Shown here piece after piece: positions 10,275 through 19,032 of a DNA stretch of 64,000 nucleotides. Each line of letters begins with the position of its first letter. Within the stretch, counting starts at the first letter, position 1. The stretch comes from Betaproteobacteria bacterium (GTDB lineage Bacteria > Pseudomonadota > Gammaproteobacteria > Burkholderiales > Usitatibacteraceae): contig JADKJR010000022.1 of NCBI GenBank assembly GCA_016720925.1, forward strand, positions 1 through 64,000, read 5' to 3'. The notes under the pieces are model-generated. The model saw nothing but the letters and a program-made list of their open reading frames with translations. It ran no database searches and was not told the DNA's origin. Made by a program: the position numbers and the translations under genes.

Positions 10275-12683
10275 TCAAGGCAATACGAGTCCGGATCTGG
10301 CTTTTACCGCAGAAACGTCCCGCGGCGTCACACTTCCGTTGGCATCAAGATCGAACTGGAAATTGCTGCCAGATGCCACTTGACCGACATGTGCCTTTAC
10401 CGCACTGATATCGCTGGCGTTCACTTTGCCTGTGCCGTTCACGTCTCCCACCAGGAATCCCAGCGATGCCGTCGCACTTCCGCCCGCGCCAGCGCCATTG
10501 ACATTGGTCAGCGTCACGCGTACGCGTTGATTGTCTGTGATTCCCGTTAGTGTGACGACCACGTCATTGCCCGATTTTGCCGCGTACACCGTACCCAGAA
10601 GCGATGAGGCCGCGTTGAATGCGCCAGCGGTGCCAGGATCGGTAATCGGTCGGTTGAACTGGAAGACGATGCGATGTCCGGCGCCGATGATGCGCGGTTC
10701 CATCGAAACAGGGCCGTCGATCGGCACGGTGCTGTTGATAGGCACGTCGAAATCCGCGACGCCTGCGTGAGACTTTCGGGATTGCACACCGATCAATCCC
10801 AGCGCGGGCGTTGCAGAAGGGGTGACGGTGACGTCCGCGGAAGGCACGCCGTCCCCGGCGTCATTGGTTGCGGTCACGGAACACGTGTAGGGAGTGCCGT
10901 CATTGAGACCGGTAACAAGTATCGGCGGGAAAGTTGCGTTCGCCGTCGCAATTCCGGGTGCGCAGTTCGATTTGTAGGACGTGATCGGCGATCCTCCGTC
11001 GGCAGCGGGAGCAGCAAAGAATATCCATGCCTTGCCGCTGCCGGCGACCGCGCTACCAATTACCGGTGCGCCCGGAACATTAATGCCAATGCCGGAAAGC
11101 GGAATCGTAATCGGGCTCGTCGTCGCGCCGCTCAGGGTAAGAGAAGCGGTATGTGCACCGGTTGTCGGCGGATTAAATGTGACCGCTATCGTGCAATGCG
11201 TGCCCGCGCCAAGCGATGCGCCGTCGCAATCGGAGGTTCGGGAAAAAGAGCCCACATTGGCGCCAGTCATATTTTCGCCGAGCGCCGATGTATTGCCGCT
11301 ACCGGCATTGGTCACGGTAATTGTTCGCGTCGCGCTGGCGGTTGAGATGCGGCTTGGCCCAAAATCAACGTTCGGCGGCTCGGCAAAAAGCACCGCTTGT
11401 ACCGGCGTGACGCTGATTGTCGCCGACGCCGGGCCTGCGCCGGTTACGTTGGCTGCGGCAATCGAGCAGGTGTAGGGCGTGCCATTGCTGAGGCCGCTGA
11501 CCGTGACGGGTGAAGTCGGCGCCATGCCGATTTTCCCACCGGGATTGCACGTCGCGCGGTAAGTGACAATTGGTTTGCCACCATCCGGCGGCGCGGTGAA
11601 AGCAAATGTTGCCTGCCCATTACCCGGCGTGACCGTGATGCCGGTGGGTGCGCCTGGGACCTGCACGGCCTGCGCGCTATTCGGATCCATTTGAAGCAGT
11701 CCCGTGTCGACGACCTCGAACTTATGGTCGTAAACCACCGGATTGCTTCCCGGCACAGCCGGACTTACCACAATCGACTTGAGCTGGCTGAGAACGATGT
11801 CCGGCCAGTTGGTGTCGGACGTGCCCGAAAAGAACCAGTTGCTGCCGCCATCGGCGAGCACCAACCCGTACTTTTTCATGGCGCGCAAAATCACCTGGGT
11901 TCGCGGATCGTATCCCGCAATATCGAACGAAGCCCGCAGGCGAAAACGTGCGCCCATCGGGGGAAAGTTCGAATTAGTGCTCCCGCCAGACCAGTGACGT
12001 GCAGGCCAAAGATATTTGTGGCTGCCGCCCGCTATCGATCCCCAAATGTTCTGTGCGGTGAAACGGATGGCGTGATTGATTTCGCCCGCGGCAACTTCGT
12101 CCCAGCGCACCAATCCCGGCATCACCGCAAAGCCGGCAGCATCCGCGGAGGTCCATGGTTCAGGGCGCAATGCATTGGAATTCAGCGGAAAGATCGCACC
12201 CGAAAATGCGTTCCAGGTCGTGCTGGAAGTCTGCGTCGCGGAGTACAGCTCGTAAAGTTTGCACCCCGCCGTATCGATGGCGAGGACATGCATGTCGCCG
12301 CCACTTCCGGCGCCGCCCTCGACTGGCGCGTTGGCGGGAATAAGGTACGGGTTGTCGTCGCTCTCTTCAGGGACCTCAAACGTAATTGTCGCAGGCGGCG
12401 CATTCGCGGAGGTGATGAATGGAATGCCGTAGTTGTCCGCGAGCACGTTGCCCCAGTCCGGCCACAAGGTCGCGGGATTGGAATTGGTGTTGCTCTTGGT
12501 GCGCATGTTGTTCTGCCAGACCGTCGAACTTGGGTGCAGCGGCAACTGATCAACCGGCGTGTTCCAGTAATTGTTGGCCGGGAATACCTGACAGCCTCCA
12601 ATCATCGGCGGCGCGGCACGGGCGGTTGCTGCGAATGACGCGAGCAAAACCGCCGCAAGGTGAGAACGAAGATCGAGTCGCAT
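10275..12683 (-). CDS. Secreted multidomain protein with FN3, Hydin-like and dockerin-like domains
   Basis: About 802 residues. I chose the ATG at 12683 over the TTG at 12710 because it gives a compact signal peptide (MRLDLRSHLAA...ARA|APP) and because the TTG lies inside a palindromic element. The N-terminal 350 residues (FPANNYWNTPVDQLP...) are a globular domain I do not recognise by name. They are followed by a fibronectin type III domain (VPGAPTGITVTPGNGQATF), an ASPM/SPD-2/Hydin-like domain (VDFGPSRISTASATRTITV), a second FN3 domain, a domain starting VQSRKSHAG, and a dockerin-like pair of loops (DVNGTGKVNASD, DLDANGSVTPRD). The last 160 residues are homologous to the C-terminus of the RCC1 protein downstream. 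An extracellular location is inferred from the leader and domains. Confidence 0.8.
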   Translation of the reverse strand: MRLDLRSHLAAVLLASFAATARAAPPMIGGCQVFPANNYWNTPVDQLPLHPSSTVWQNNMRTKSNTNSNPATLWPDWGNVLADNYGIPFITSANAPPATITFEVPEESDDNPYLIPANAPVEGGAGSGGDMHVLAIDTAGCKLYELYSATQTSSTTWNAFSGAIFPLNSNALRPEPWTSADAAGFAVMPGLVRWDEVAAGEINHAIRFTAQNIWGSIAGGSHKYLWPARHWSGGSTNSNFPPMGARFRLRASFDIAGYDPRTQVILRAMKKYGLVLADGGSNWFFSGTSDTNWPDIVLSQLKSIVVSPAVPGSNPVVYDHKFEVVDTGLLQMDPNSAQAVQVPGAPTGITVTPGNGQATFAFTAPPDGGKPIVTYRATCNPGGKIGMAPTSPVTVSGLSNGTPYTCSIAAANVTGAGPASATISVTPVQAVLFAEPPNVDFGPSRISTASATRTITVTNAGSGNTSALGENMTGANVGSFSRTSDCDGASLGAGTHCTIAVTFNPPTTGAHTASLTLSGATTSPITIPLSGIGINVPGAPVIGSAVAGSGKAWIFFAAPAADGGSPITSYKSNCAPGIATANATFPPILVTGLNDGTPYTCSVTATNDAGDGVPSADVTVTPSATPALGLIGVQSRKSHAGVADFDVPINSTVPIDGPVSMEPRIIGAGHRIVFQFNRPITDPGTAGAFNAASSLLGTVYAAKSGNDVVVTLTGITDNQRVRVTLTNVNGAGAGGSATASLGFLVGDVNGTGKVNASDISAVKAHVGQVASGSNFQFDLDANGSVTPRDVSAVKARSGLVLP

Positions 12684-12707
12684 TGGCTCTCGCGATGGAT
12701 AATATTT

Positions 12708-12776
12708 CAAACTCTATATCTGGCGCGGCGTTTCAGCCATAATCTTGCCACAACCCCCGCCAGTGCTAGCGTTTGC
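12708..12776. repeat. Dispersed palindromic element, copy F
   Basis: It begins CAAACTC and carries ctggcgcggcgtttcag, the complement of ctgaaacgccgcgccag in the copy at 26942. It ends CGCCAGTGCTAGCGTTTG. It lies 3' of the small membrane protein gene at 12799 and just upstream of the start of the next secreted-protein gene. Confidence 0.7.
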
Positions 12777-12798
12777 CCACGTACTCCCAGTAACCGCA

Positions 12799-13032
12799 TT
12801 ATTCCCACTGCCTGAAAAACACCAGATACATCGTAATCAGCGCCAACACCGCACCAGCAATGATCGCGCCGAATAGCACAATGGCGACCCGGGTATCTTG
12901 CGCATGGTCGCGTTCGATGTTGTTCGTGCGATTGGCGCGCGCACTCTTGCGCTCACGAAGGCAGAAACCCAGCACGCCAAACATGATGGCGCAAAAAATC
13001 CCGATGATGGCGATCAGGCTGGCGTCCAGCAT
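12799..13032 (-). CDS. Small two-helix membrane protein, unknown function
   Basis: 77 residues with a hydrophobic helix at about 5-24 (LIAIIGIFCAIMFGVLGFCL), a charged Arg/Lys/Asp middle (RERKSARANRTNN...), and a second helix at about 48-70 (VAIVLFGAIIAGAVLALITMY). It starts 5 nt after the mlaA stop codon and is probably co-transcribed with it. I do not recognise the family. An inner-membrane location is inferred. Confidence 0.6.
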   Translation of the reverse strand: MLDASLIAIIGIFCAIMFGVLGFCLRERKSARANRTNNIERDHAQDTRVAIVLFGAIIAGAVLALITMYLVFFRQWE

Positions 13033-13037
13033 CCCGC

Positions 13038-13808
13038 TTACTTCTTGGTGGATGGTTCAGACTTTGCCGGTGCCGCGGATCTGGGTGGCTCCAGATTTTC
13101 TTCGAGCTGATCGAGTTTTTCCTGCGGCGCCTTGCCGTCGTACACCGCGCGCAATCGCCGCTGCAGATACGCATCTCGCAGGAATTGATATTTATCGAGC
13201 GCGGCTTCTTCCAGCGCCTGGCCGGCGCCGAGGAGATTGGCGCGCACATCGATGATCTCAACGCCATAAGCGCTATTGCGAGTCGGGATGTGATCGACCT
13301 GACGTGCCCAGCCGAGGTAGGAATCGACGCCGCGGCCCGAAACATCTCGCAGCGTTGATGGACCCATGAATGGAATCACCAGATATGGCCCGGTGCCAAC
13401 ACCCCATGTCCCAAGTGTTTGCCCGAAATCTTCATTGTATTTCTCCAGCCCCATCGGCGTGGCAACGTCAAACAGGCCAAGGATGCCCAGCGTCGAGTTA
13501 ACCAGAAACCGCCCGGCGTTGGACGCGGCTTGCGTGGGCTTGCCTTGCAGCAGGCTATTGACAGCACCCGCAACATCGCCGACGTTGGTAAACAGATTAT
13601 TCACGCCGGAACGCAGGAATTGCGGCGTAATCGCCTGATACCCTTTTGCGACCGGCTTGAGCACGGCGGCATCGACGGTATCGTTGAACGCAAATGTCGC
13701 GCGATTCATTCCTTCGAGCGGATCGGCTTTCGGCGCATTGGTGGATGCACAACCAGATAGTGCCAGTGCAGTCAGAGATGTGATGATCAGCGCAATTCTT
13801 GGGTTCAT
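13038..13808 (-). CDS. mlaA: MlaA/VacJ outer-membrane phospholipid-trafficking lipoprotein
   Basis: About 256 residues from the ATG at 13808. A lipobox (LALSGC) gives a lipoprotein signal. The MlaA family core follows: DPLEGMNRATFAFNDTVD, then LRSGVNNLFTNVGDVAGAVNSLLQ, GRFLVNSTLGILGLFDVA and FGQTLGTWGVGTGPYLVIPF. MlaA sits in the outer membrane and removes mislocalised phospholipid from the outer leaflet, passing it to MlaC and the MlaFEDB transporter. Those partner genes are not in this window. It lies between nadC and a small membrane protein gene. Confidence 0.93.
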   Translation of the reverse strand: MNPRIALIITSLTALALSGCASTNAPKADPLEGMNRATFAFNDTVDAAVLKPVAKGYQAITPQFLRSGVNNLFTNVGDVAGAVNSLLQGKPTQAASNAGRFLVNSTLGILGLFDVATPMGLEKYNEDFGQTLGTWGVGTGPYLVIPFMGPSTLRDVSGRGVDSYLGWARQVDHIPTRNSAYGVEIIDVRANLLGAGQALEEAALDKYQFLRDAYLQRRLRAVYDGKAPQEKLDQLEENLEPPRSAAPAKSEPSTKK

Positions 13809-13867
13809 GATTTTTTGGTCGGTTGCTATTCTAGAATTGCACAAATTACGGATAAAACTTGCATTTG

Positions 13868-14743
13868 TCAGTGCATACTGAATCGAAGCGACAGATCAAG
13901 TGCCTTGACATCCTTGGTCAGACCGCCGACCGAGATACGATCAACACCTGTTTCCGCAATGGCGCGCACTGTCTGCAGTGTGACCCCACCGGACGCTTCC
14001 AGTTCCACGTCGCTCAGTCCCGAGGCAGCGACAATTTTCACCGCGTCCTTCATTTGCGCTGTCGTCATGTTGTCGATCAAGATCAGTTTGGCGCCGCAGT
14101 CGAGCGCCTCGCGCAATTGTTCGAGCGTCTCCACTTCGATTTCGATCATGGTATCGCGCGGCGCCTGGTGTTGCACCAGGGCGTGCGCGGCCTTTAGCGC
14201 CGGTTCGATCCCGCCAGACGCCATGATGTGGTTTTCCTTGATGAGAATGCCATCGTAGAGTCCGATACGATGGTTGTATCCGCCGCCCGCGCGCACTGCG
14301 TATTTTTGCGCACGGCGCAGCCCGGGAAGAGTTTTGCGCGTATCAAAGATTTTCGCTTTGGTGCCTGCGACAGCATCGACGAATCGGTGCGTCTTGGTGG
14401 CTACCGCTGAAAGGGTTTGCAGGAAATTCAACGCCGTCCGCTCGGCTGTGAGCATGGCGCGCGCATTGCCGGTAATCTCGCAAAACTGCACGCCGGCCGC
14501 CACATGTTTCCCATCCTCGACGTGCCAGAATATTTCGCATTCGGGATCGAGTTCATCGAAGCATCGCTGAAACCATTCAATGCCCGCAATCACGCCGCCT
14601 TCACGCGCCATCACGCGCGCATGGCCGCGAGCGGAGTCGGCAATCAGCAATGCGGTCAGATCGCCGCTTCCCACATCCTCGCGCATGGCGCGGCTTACAT
14701 CTTCCGTAATGGCTTCTTCCAAATCGTGCTTTTTGTCAGACAT
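13868..14743 (-). CDS. nadC: Quinolinate phosphoribosyltransferase (decarboxylating)
   Basis: 291 residues. It makes nicotinate mononucleotide from quinolinate and PRPP in NAD synthesis. Visible family signatures are TAERTALNFLQTLSAVAT, the DTRKTLPGLRRAQKYAV substrate-binding segment, GGGYNHRIGLYDGILIKENH, and the C-terminal VELEASGGVTLQTVR and GVDRISVGGLT. It works in the same pathway as NadB, encoded separately at 37818-39410. It is divergent from clpB, with 85 bp between the start codons. Confidence 0.96.
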   Translation of the reverse strand: MSDKKHDLEEAITEDVSRAMREDVGSGDLTALLIADSARGHARVMAREGGVIAGIEWFQRCFDELDPECEIFWHVEDGKHVAAGVQFCEITGNARAMLTAERTALNFLQTLSAVATKTHRFVDAVAGTKAKIFDTRKTLPGLRRAQKYAVRAGGGYNHRIGLYDGILIKENHIMASGGIEPALKAAHALVQHQAPRDTMIEIEVETLEQLREALDCGAKLILIDNMTTAQMKDAVKIVAASGLSDVELEASGGVTLQTVRAIAETGVDRISVGGLTKDVKALDLSLRFSMH

Positions 14744-14754
14744 AGTAATAACCC

Positions 14755-14782
14755 CTTGAAAGCAAGGGACATGGCCTTATGT
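14755..14782 (+). promoter_or_regulatory. Candidate sigma-32 (heat-shock) promoter of clpB
   Basis: CTTGAAA at 14755-14761, a 13-nt spacer, then CCTTATGT at 14775-14782. The -35 is a perfect match to the RpoH consensus and the -10 a partial one (CCCCATNT). It lies 46 bp upstream of the clpB start codon, the expected place for a heat-shock gene. Confidence 0.65.
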
Positions 14783-14828
14783 TCAGGTTAACGGATTCAC
14801 TTCACTGAACTCATTTTAGGCCTTACCC

Positions 14829-17405
14829 ATGAGAATCGACAAACTCACCACTAAATTTCAGCAGGCACTGTCGGACGCGCAAAGCGCCGCATTGGCCAAC
14901 GACAACGGCTACATCGAACCCGCGCATTTGCTGCTCGCGCTGATCGGCCAGGAAGATGGCGGCACGGCCTCGCTACTCGGACGCGCGGGCGTGGCCACAC
15001 CGCGATTGAAGAGCGCGTTGGAAAAAATCGTCCATCAGTTACCAAAGATCGAAGGGCAGGGCGGTGAGATCACCGTCTCGCGCGAGCTCTCGAACTTGCT
15101 AAACCTCACGGACAAAGAAGCCACCAAACGCGGCGATGAATTCATTGCGAGCGAGCTTTTCCTGCTTGCGCTACTCAGCGACAAGGGCGACACCGGTCGG
15201 ATCTTCAAGGAACTCGGCGCCAACAAGCAGGCGCTGGAAGCGGCCATCCTCGCGGTGCGCGGAACCGAAGGCGTATCGAGCCAGGAAGCCGAAGGTCAGC
15301 GCGAGGCGCTGAAGAAATACACCGTGGATCTCACCGAGCGCGCCCGCAACGGCAAGCTCGACCCGGTCATCGGCCGCGATGATGAGATTCGCCGCGCGAT
15401 CCAGGTATTGCAGCGCCGCACCAAGAACAACCCCGTGCTGATCGGTGAGCCCGGCGTCGGCAAGACCGCCATCGTCGAAGGTCTGGCGCAACGCATCGTT
15501 AATGGCGAAGTGCCTGAATCGCTCAAGAACAAACGCGTGCTGTCGCTCGACATGGCGATATTGCTGGCAGGCGCCAAATATCGCGGTGAATTCGAAGAGC
15601 GCCTCAAGGCCGTGCTGAAGGAACTCGAACAGGATGCCGGCCAGACCATTGTCTTCATCGATGAACTGCACACCATGGTCGGCGCGGGCAAGGCCGAAGG
15701 CGCGATGGATGCCGGCAACATGCTGAAGCCGGCTCTTGCGCGCGGCGAACTGCATTGCATCGGCGCCACCACGCTCGATGAATACCGCAAGTACGTGGAG
15801 AAGGATGCCGCGCTGGAGCGCCGTTTCCAGAAGGTACTGGTGGGCGAGCCTAGCGTCGAGGACACCATCGCCATCCTGCGCGGCCTGAAGGAACGTTATG
15901 AACTGCACCACGGCGTCGACATCACCGATCCGGCCATCATCGCCGCGGCAGAATTATCGAACCGTTACGTCACCGACCGTTTCCTGCCGGACAAGGCGAT
16001 CGACCTGATCGACGAAGCCGCCGCGCGCATCCGCATGGAAATCGATTCCAAGCCGGAAGTGATGGACAAACTCGACCGGCGCCTGATCCAGCTCAAAATC
16101 GAACGCGAAGCGGTGAAGAAGGAAAAGGACGAGGCGTCGAAAAAGCGATTCAGCCTGATCGAGGATGAAATCCGCCGCCTGGAAAAAGAGTATTCGGATC
16201 TGGAAGAAATCTGGAAGGCCGAAAAGGCGCAGGTGCAGGGCACACAGCATATCCGCGAGGAAATCGAGAAAATCCGCGCGCAGATGGTGGACCTCCAGCG
16301 CAAAGGCCAGTTCGACAGGCTTGCCGAATTGCAATACGGCAAGCTGCCGCAACTTGAGTCGCAATTGAAGCAAGCTGAGAAATCCGAAGGCAAGGCGACC
16401 AAAACCAGGCTGGTTCGCACGCTGGTCGGCGCCGACGAAATCGCCGAAGTGGTCTCGCGCGCGACCGGCATCCCGGTGTCAAAGATGATGCAGGGCGAAC
16501 GCGAAAAACTCATCAAGATGGAAGACAACCTGCACAAGCGCGTGGTCGGCCAGAACGAAGCTGTGCGACTCGTCTCGGACGCCATTCGTCGCTCGCGGGC
16601 CGGCCTGGGCGACCCGAATCGTCCGTATGGGTCCTTCCTCTTCCTCGGCCCGACAGGTGTCGGCAAGACCGAATTGTGCAAAGCGCTGGCCGAATTCATG
16701 TTCGATTCAGAGGATCATCTGATTCGCATCGATATGAGCGAATTCATGGAGAAACACTCGGTCGCCCGCCTGATCGGTGCGCCGCCCGGCTACGTGGGCT
16801 ACGACGAAGGCGGTTACCTCACCGAGGCCGTGCGCCGCAAACCGTATGCGGTGATCCTGTTCGACGAAGTTGAGAAGGCACATCCGGACGTGTTCAATGT
16901 CCTGCTGCAAGTGCTCGACGACGGTCGCATGACCGATGGCCAGGGTCGCACGGTGGATTTCAAGAATACGGTCATCGTCATGACCTCCAACCTAGGTTCA
17001 CAGGAAATCCAGGCGATGGCCGGTTCCGATTACGGCGTGATCAAGCTTGCAGTGATGGGCGAGGTCAAGTCGCATTTCCGCCCGGAGTTCGTCAACCGCA
17101 TCGATGAAATCGTGGTGTTCCATTCGCTTGGCGAAGAACAGATCGCCGCGATTGCGAAAATCCAGCTATTGCGCCTCGAAAAGCGCCTGGCCGCGATGGA
17201 AATCGGCCTCAAGATCAGCGACGAAGCAGTCGCCGAAATTGCCAAGGCCGGGTTCGATCCGGTCTACGGTGCGCGGCCACTGAAGCGCGCAATTCAGCAG
17301 GAAATCGAAAATCCCCTATCGAAAGCGCTGCTTGAGGGCAAGTTCGCGGCGAAAGATACGATTATGGTCGGATTGAAGAACGGAGTGATTACCTTTGGGA
17401 AGTAA
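14829..17405 (+). CDS. clpB: ATP-dependent disaggregase ClpB
   Basis: 858 residues, the full length for ClpB. The Clp N-terminal repeat domain (1-145) is followed by AAA1 with Walker A GEPGVGKT (about 206-213) and Walker B IVFIDELHTMVGAGKAEG. The coiled-coil middle domain (about 410-520, rich in Glu/Lys/Arg) separates it from AAA2 with Walker A GPTGVGKTE (about 605) and Walker B VILFDEVEKAHPDVFNVLLQ. The long middle domain and the absence of a ClpP-loop mark it as ClpB rather than ClpA or ClpC. It works with DnaK to resolubilise aggregated protein. The upstream sequence has a sigma-32-like promoter. Confidence 0.98.
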   Translation: MRIDKLTTKFQQALSDAQSAALANDNGYIEPAHLLLALIGQEDGGTASLLGRAGVATPRLKSALEKIVHQLPKIEGQGGEITVSRELSNLLNLTDKEATKRGDEFIASELFLLALLSDKGDTGRIFKELGANKQALEAAILAVRGTEGVSSQEAEGQREALKKYTVDLTERARNGKLDPVIGRDDEIRRAIQVLQRRTKNNPVLIGEPGVGKTAIVEGLAQRIVNGEVPESLKNKRVLSLDMAILLAGAKYRGEFEERLKAVLKELEQDAGQTIVFIDELHTMVGAGKAEGAMDAGNMLKPALARGELHCIGATTLDEYRKYVEKDAALERRFQKVLVGEPSVEDTIAILRGLKERYELHHGVDITDPAIIAAAELSNRYVTDRFLPDKAIDLIDEAAARIRMEIDSKPEVMDKLDRRLIQLKIEREAVKKEKDEASKKRFSLIEDEIRRLEKEYSDLEEIWKAEKAQVQGTQHIREEIEKIRAQMVDLQRKGQFDRLAELQYGKLPQLESQLKQAEKSEGKATKTRLVRTLVGADEIAEVVSRATGIPVSKMMQGEREKLIKMEDNLHKRVVGQNEAVRLVSDAIRRSRAGLGDPNRPYGSFLFLGPTGVGKTELCKALAEFMFDSEDHLIRIDMSEFMEKHSVARLIGAPPGYVGYDEGGYLTEAVRRKPYAVILFDEVEKAHPDVFNVLLQVLDDGRMTDGQGRTVDFKNTVIVMTSNLGSQEIQAMAGSDYGVIKLAVMGEVKSHFRPEFVNRIDEIVVFHSLGEEQIAAIAKIQLLRLEKRLAAMEIGLKISDEAVAEIAKAGFDPVYGARPLKRAIQQEIENPLSKALLEGKFAAKDTIMVGLKNGVITFGK

Positions 17406-17792
17406 AAGGCCGCGACCTTTTGCCACGTTGTGACGGTACCGGACGCGTTCCAACAATTCCGGTTCTTCTCGGGGTAGTCAAAGGCAGGGGGGGGGGGGGG
17501 GGGGGGTCTAAAGGATAGCTGCCCACAAAATGTACATGCCCGGCGCGTCGGAGAAGGATTTGCCTGTGTGGAGTCAGGCGTCAGGCCGTGAGCAATTGTT
17601 GCCGGGGGCGATTCGACGGGTAACCCCGACGCCGTAACCCGATTTAACATTTGCGGATGCATTTTTCGCGCACCTGCCGTACTAAAATTCACCATGAATT
17701 GACACGACGCATGTCGCCATGCCTTTTTGCTTAGCAAGGTACGCGCATTTGCACGGCAATCTGCAGCTCAAACTCGCGCCCGGAGATCTCTG
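17406..17792. other. Intergenic region with a 20-nt poly-G tract
   Basis: 387 bp between clpB and the binding-protein gene. I see no gene. It holds an uninterrupted G run at 17487-17506, 287 bp upstream of the next start codon. No clear clpB terminator is visible. The Shine-Dalgarno CGGAGA of the next gene is at 17781-17786. Confidence 0.7.
17487..17506 (+). repeat. 20-nt poly-G homopolymer
   Basis: Twenty consecutive G residues between two tandem plus-strand genes. Tracts of this kind are slip-prone in replication and hard to sequence, so the true length is uncertain. Confidence 0.9.
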
Positions 17793-18899
17793 ATGAAAAA
17801 AATGTTGATTCCAATGCTGTCGCTATTCGCCATGGGCAGCGTGTTTGCGAATGAGATCATTGTCGGGCAAAGCATTGACCTCACGGGGTCCACTTCGGCA
17901 CACGGAAAAGCGGTTCAATCGGGTATCAATCTTTTTATCAGCACTCACAAGAACGCATGGGGCAAAAACAAGCTGATCCTGAAGACGCTGGACGACGGTG
18001 GCAATTCCAAGCGTGCCGGCGAGAACGCGCGTCAGCTTATCGAGAAAGACAAGGCGATTGCGCTATTCGGCGGAATCGAAGGCGGGCCATGTACCGCACA
18101 ATTGAAAGTGGCGACAGAAGCCCAGGTGCCGCTGATAGGTTGCCTCGCGGGCGCACCGGACTTGCGCGCCCCGTTCAACCGCTATTCATTTCCGGTGCGC
18201 GCGGGTCACTACGACGAATTTGAACAACTCCTGATTTACGCCAAACGCAGTGGCCTCACGAAAGTCGCCTTTGTCCATGGCGACAATGAAAACGGTCGCG
18301 CCCACCTCACCAATATCGGCAAGTTGACCAAGCAACTCGGCATCGCCGACGTCATCAGCATTCCCGCTTCGCCGGGCGCCGATGGGAAGCCCGATGTTCG
18401 CGCCATGGCAGACAAGATTATCAAGAGTCAGGCGATGGGCGTGTTCAACCATGGATCGTACGTGATGTACGCCGATATCATACGCATCCTGCGCAAGACG
18501 AATACCGCCCTTCAAATCATGGCCGTCAATTCCGGTGCGCAGCAAATGGTCGAGTTGCTCGGAAAGGACGGCAGAGGGATCGTATTTACCCAGGTCGTGC
18601 CATTTCCGTTCAACGACTCCGCACCGATTGTTTCCGAATACCGGAAGGCGCTCGCGATCAGCAAGGCAACAACGCCACCGTCATTCAGTGAGCTGGAAGG
18701 CTACATCACCGCGAAAGCGCTTGCCGAAGGACTGAAACGCACCACACGCGCAACCACTGATGGTATCGTCGCCGCGTTTGAAGGCATGACGCGCGTGGAT
18801 CTTGGTGGCGTAGTGATCCGCTACAGTGCGGCGGCCCACAACGGTGCGGAATTTGTGGATACGGTCATCGCGAGTTCGGACGGAAAATTTCGGAATTGA
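17793..18899 (+). CDS. Periplasmic substrate-binding protein, Leu/Ile/Val-binding (LivK) family
   Basis: 368 residues. The start is the ATG at 17793 preceded by CGGAGA; it gives a signal peptide MKKMLIPMLSLFAMGSVFA|NE. The mature N-terminus IIVGQSIDLTGSTSAHGKAV and the block GIEGGPCTAQ...LIGCLAGAPD are typical of type 1 periplasmic binding proteins for branched-chain amino acids or related ligands. Two Cys in that segment could form a disulfide. No permease or ATPase genes are adjacent, so it is an orphan binding protein. The ligand cannot be told from the sequence. A strong hairpin terminator follows. Confidence 0.85.
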   Translation: MKKMLIPMLSLFAMGSVFANEIIVGQSIDLTGSTSAHGKAVQSGINLFISTHKNAWGKNKLILKTLDDGGNSKRAGENARQLIEKDKAIALFGGIEGGPCTAQLKVATEAQVPLIGCLAGAPDLRAPFNRYSFPVRAGHYDEFEQLLIYAKRSGLTKVAFVHGDNENGRAHLTNIGKLTKQLGIADVISIPASPGADGKPDVRAMADKIIKSQAMGVFNHGSYVMYADIIRILRKTNTALQIMAVNSGAQQMVELLGKDGRGIVFTQVVPFPFNDSAPIVSEYRKALAISKATTPPSFSELEGYITAKALAEGLKRTTRATTDGIVAAFEGMTRVDLGGVVIRYSAAAHNGAEFVDTVIASSDGKFRN

Positions 18900-18969
18900 A
18901 GATCCGGCGGTCGCGGGCGTTCGGGATATTTTTACGGCGCCGGACGCGAATACAACAAACTCTCGCCAG

Positions 18970-19013
18970 CATGAAAAAACATCGGCCGCAAATGCGGCCG
19001 ATGTTTTTTCATG
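18970..19013. terminator. Bidirectional terminator, perfect 21-bp inverted repeat
   Basis: Left arm 18970-18990 and right arm 18993-19013 are perfectly complementary around a 2-nt AA (the real loop would open a few pairs). The GC-rich core ATCGGCCGCA is flanked by A6 on the left and T6 on the right, so each strand ends in a U-tract. It lies between two convergent genes. Confidence 0.9.
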
Positions 19014-19032
19014 AAGCGCTCAAATTTGCCGG

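Noticed and set aside
11691..12638. Plus-strand open frame of 315 codons
   Set aside because: Antisense to a secreted protein with signal peptide and recognisable domains; no protein-like features of its own.
15171..16699. Minus-strand open frames inside clpB
   Set aside because: Shadows of a GC-rich conserved gene.
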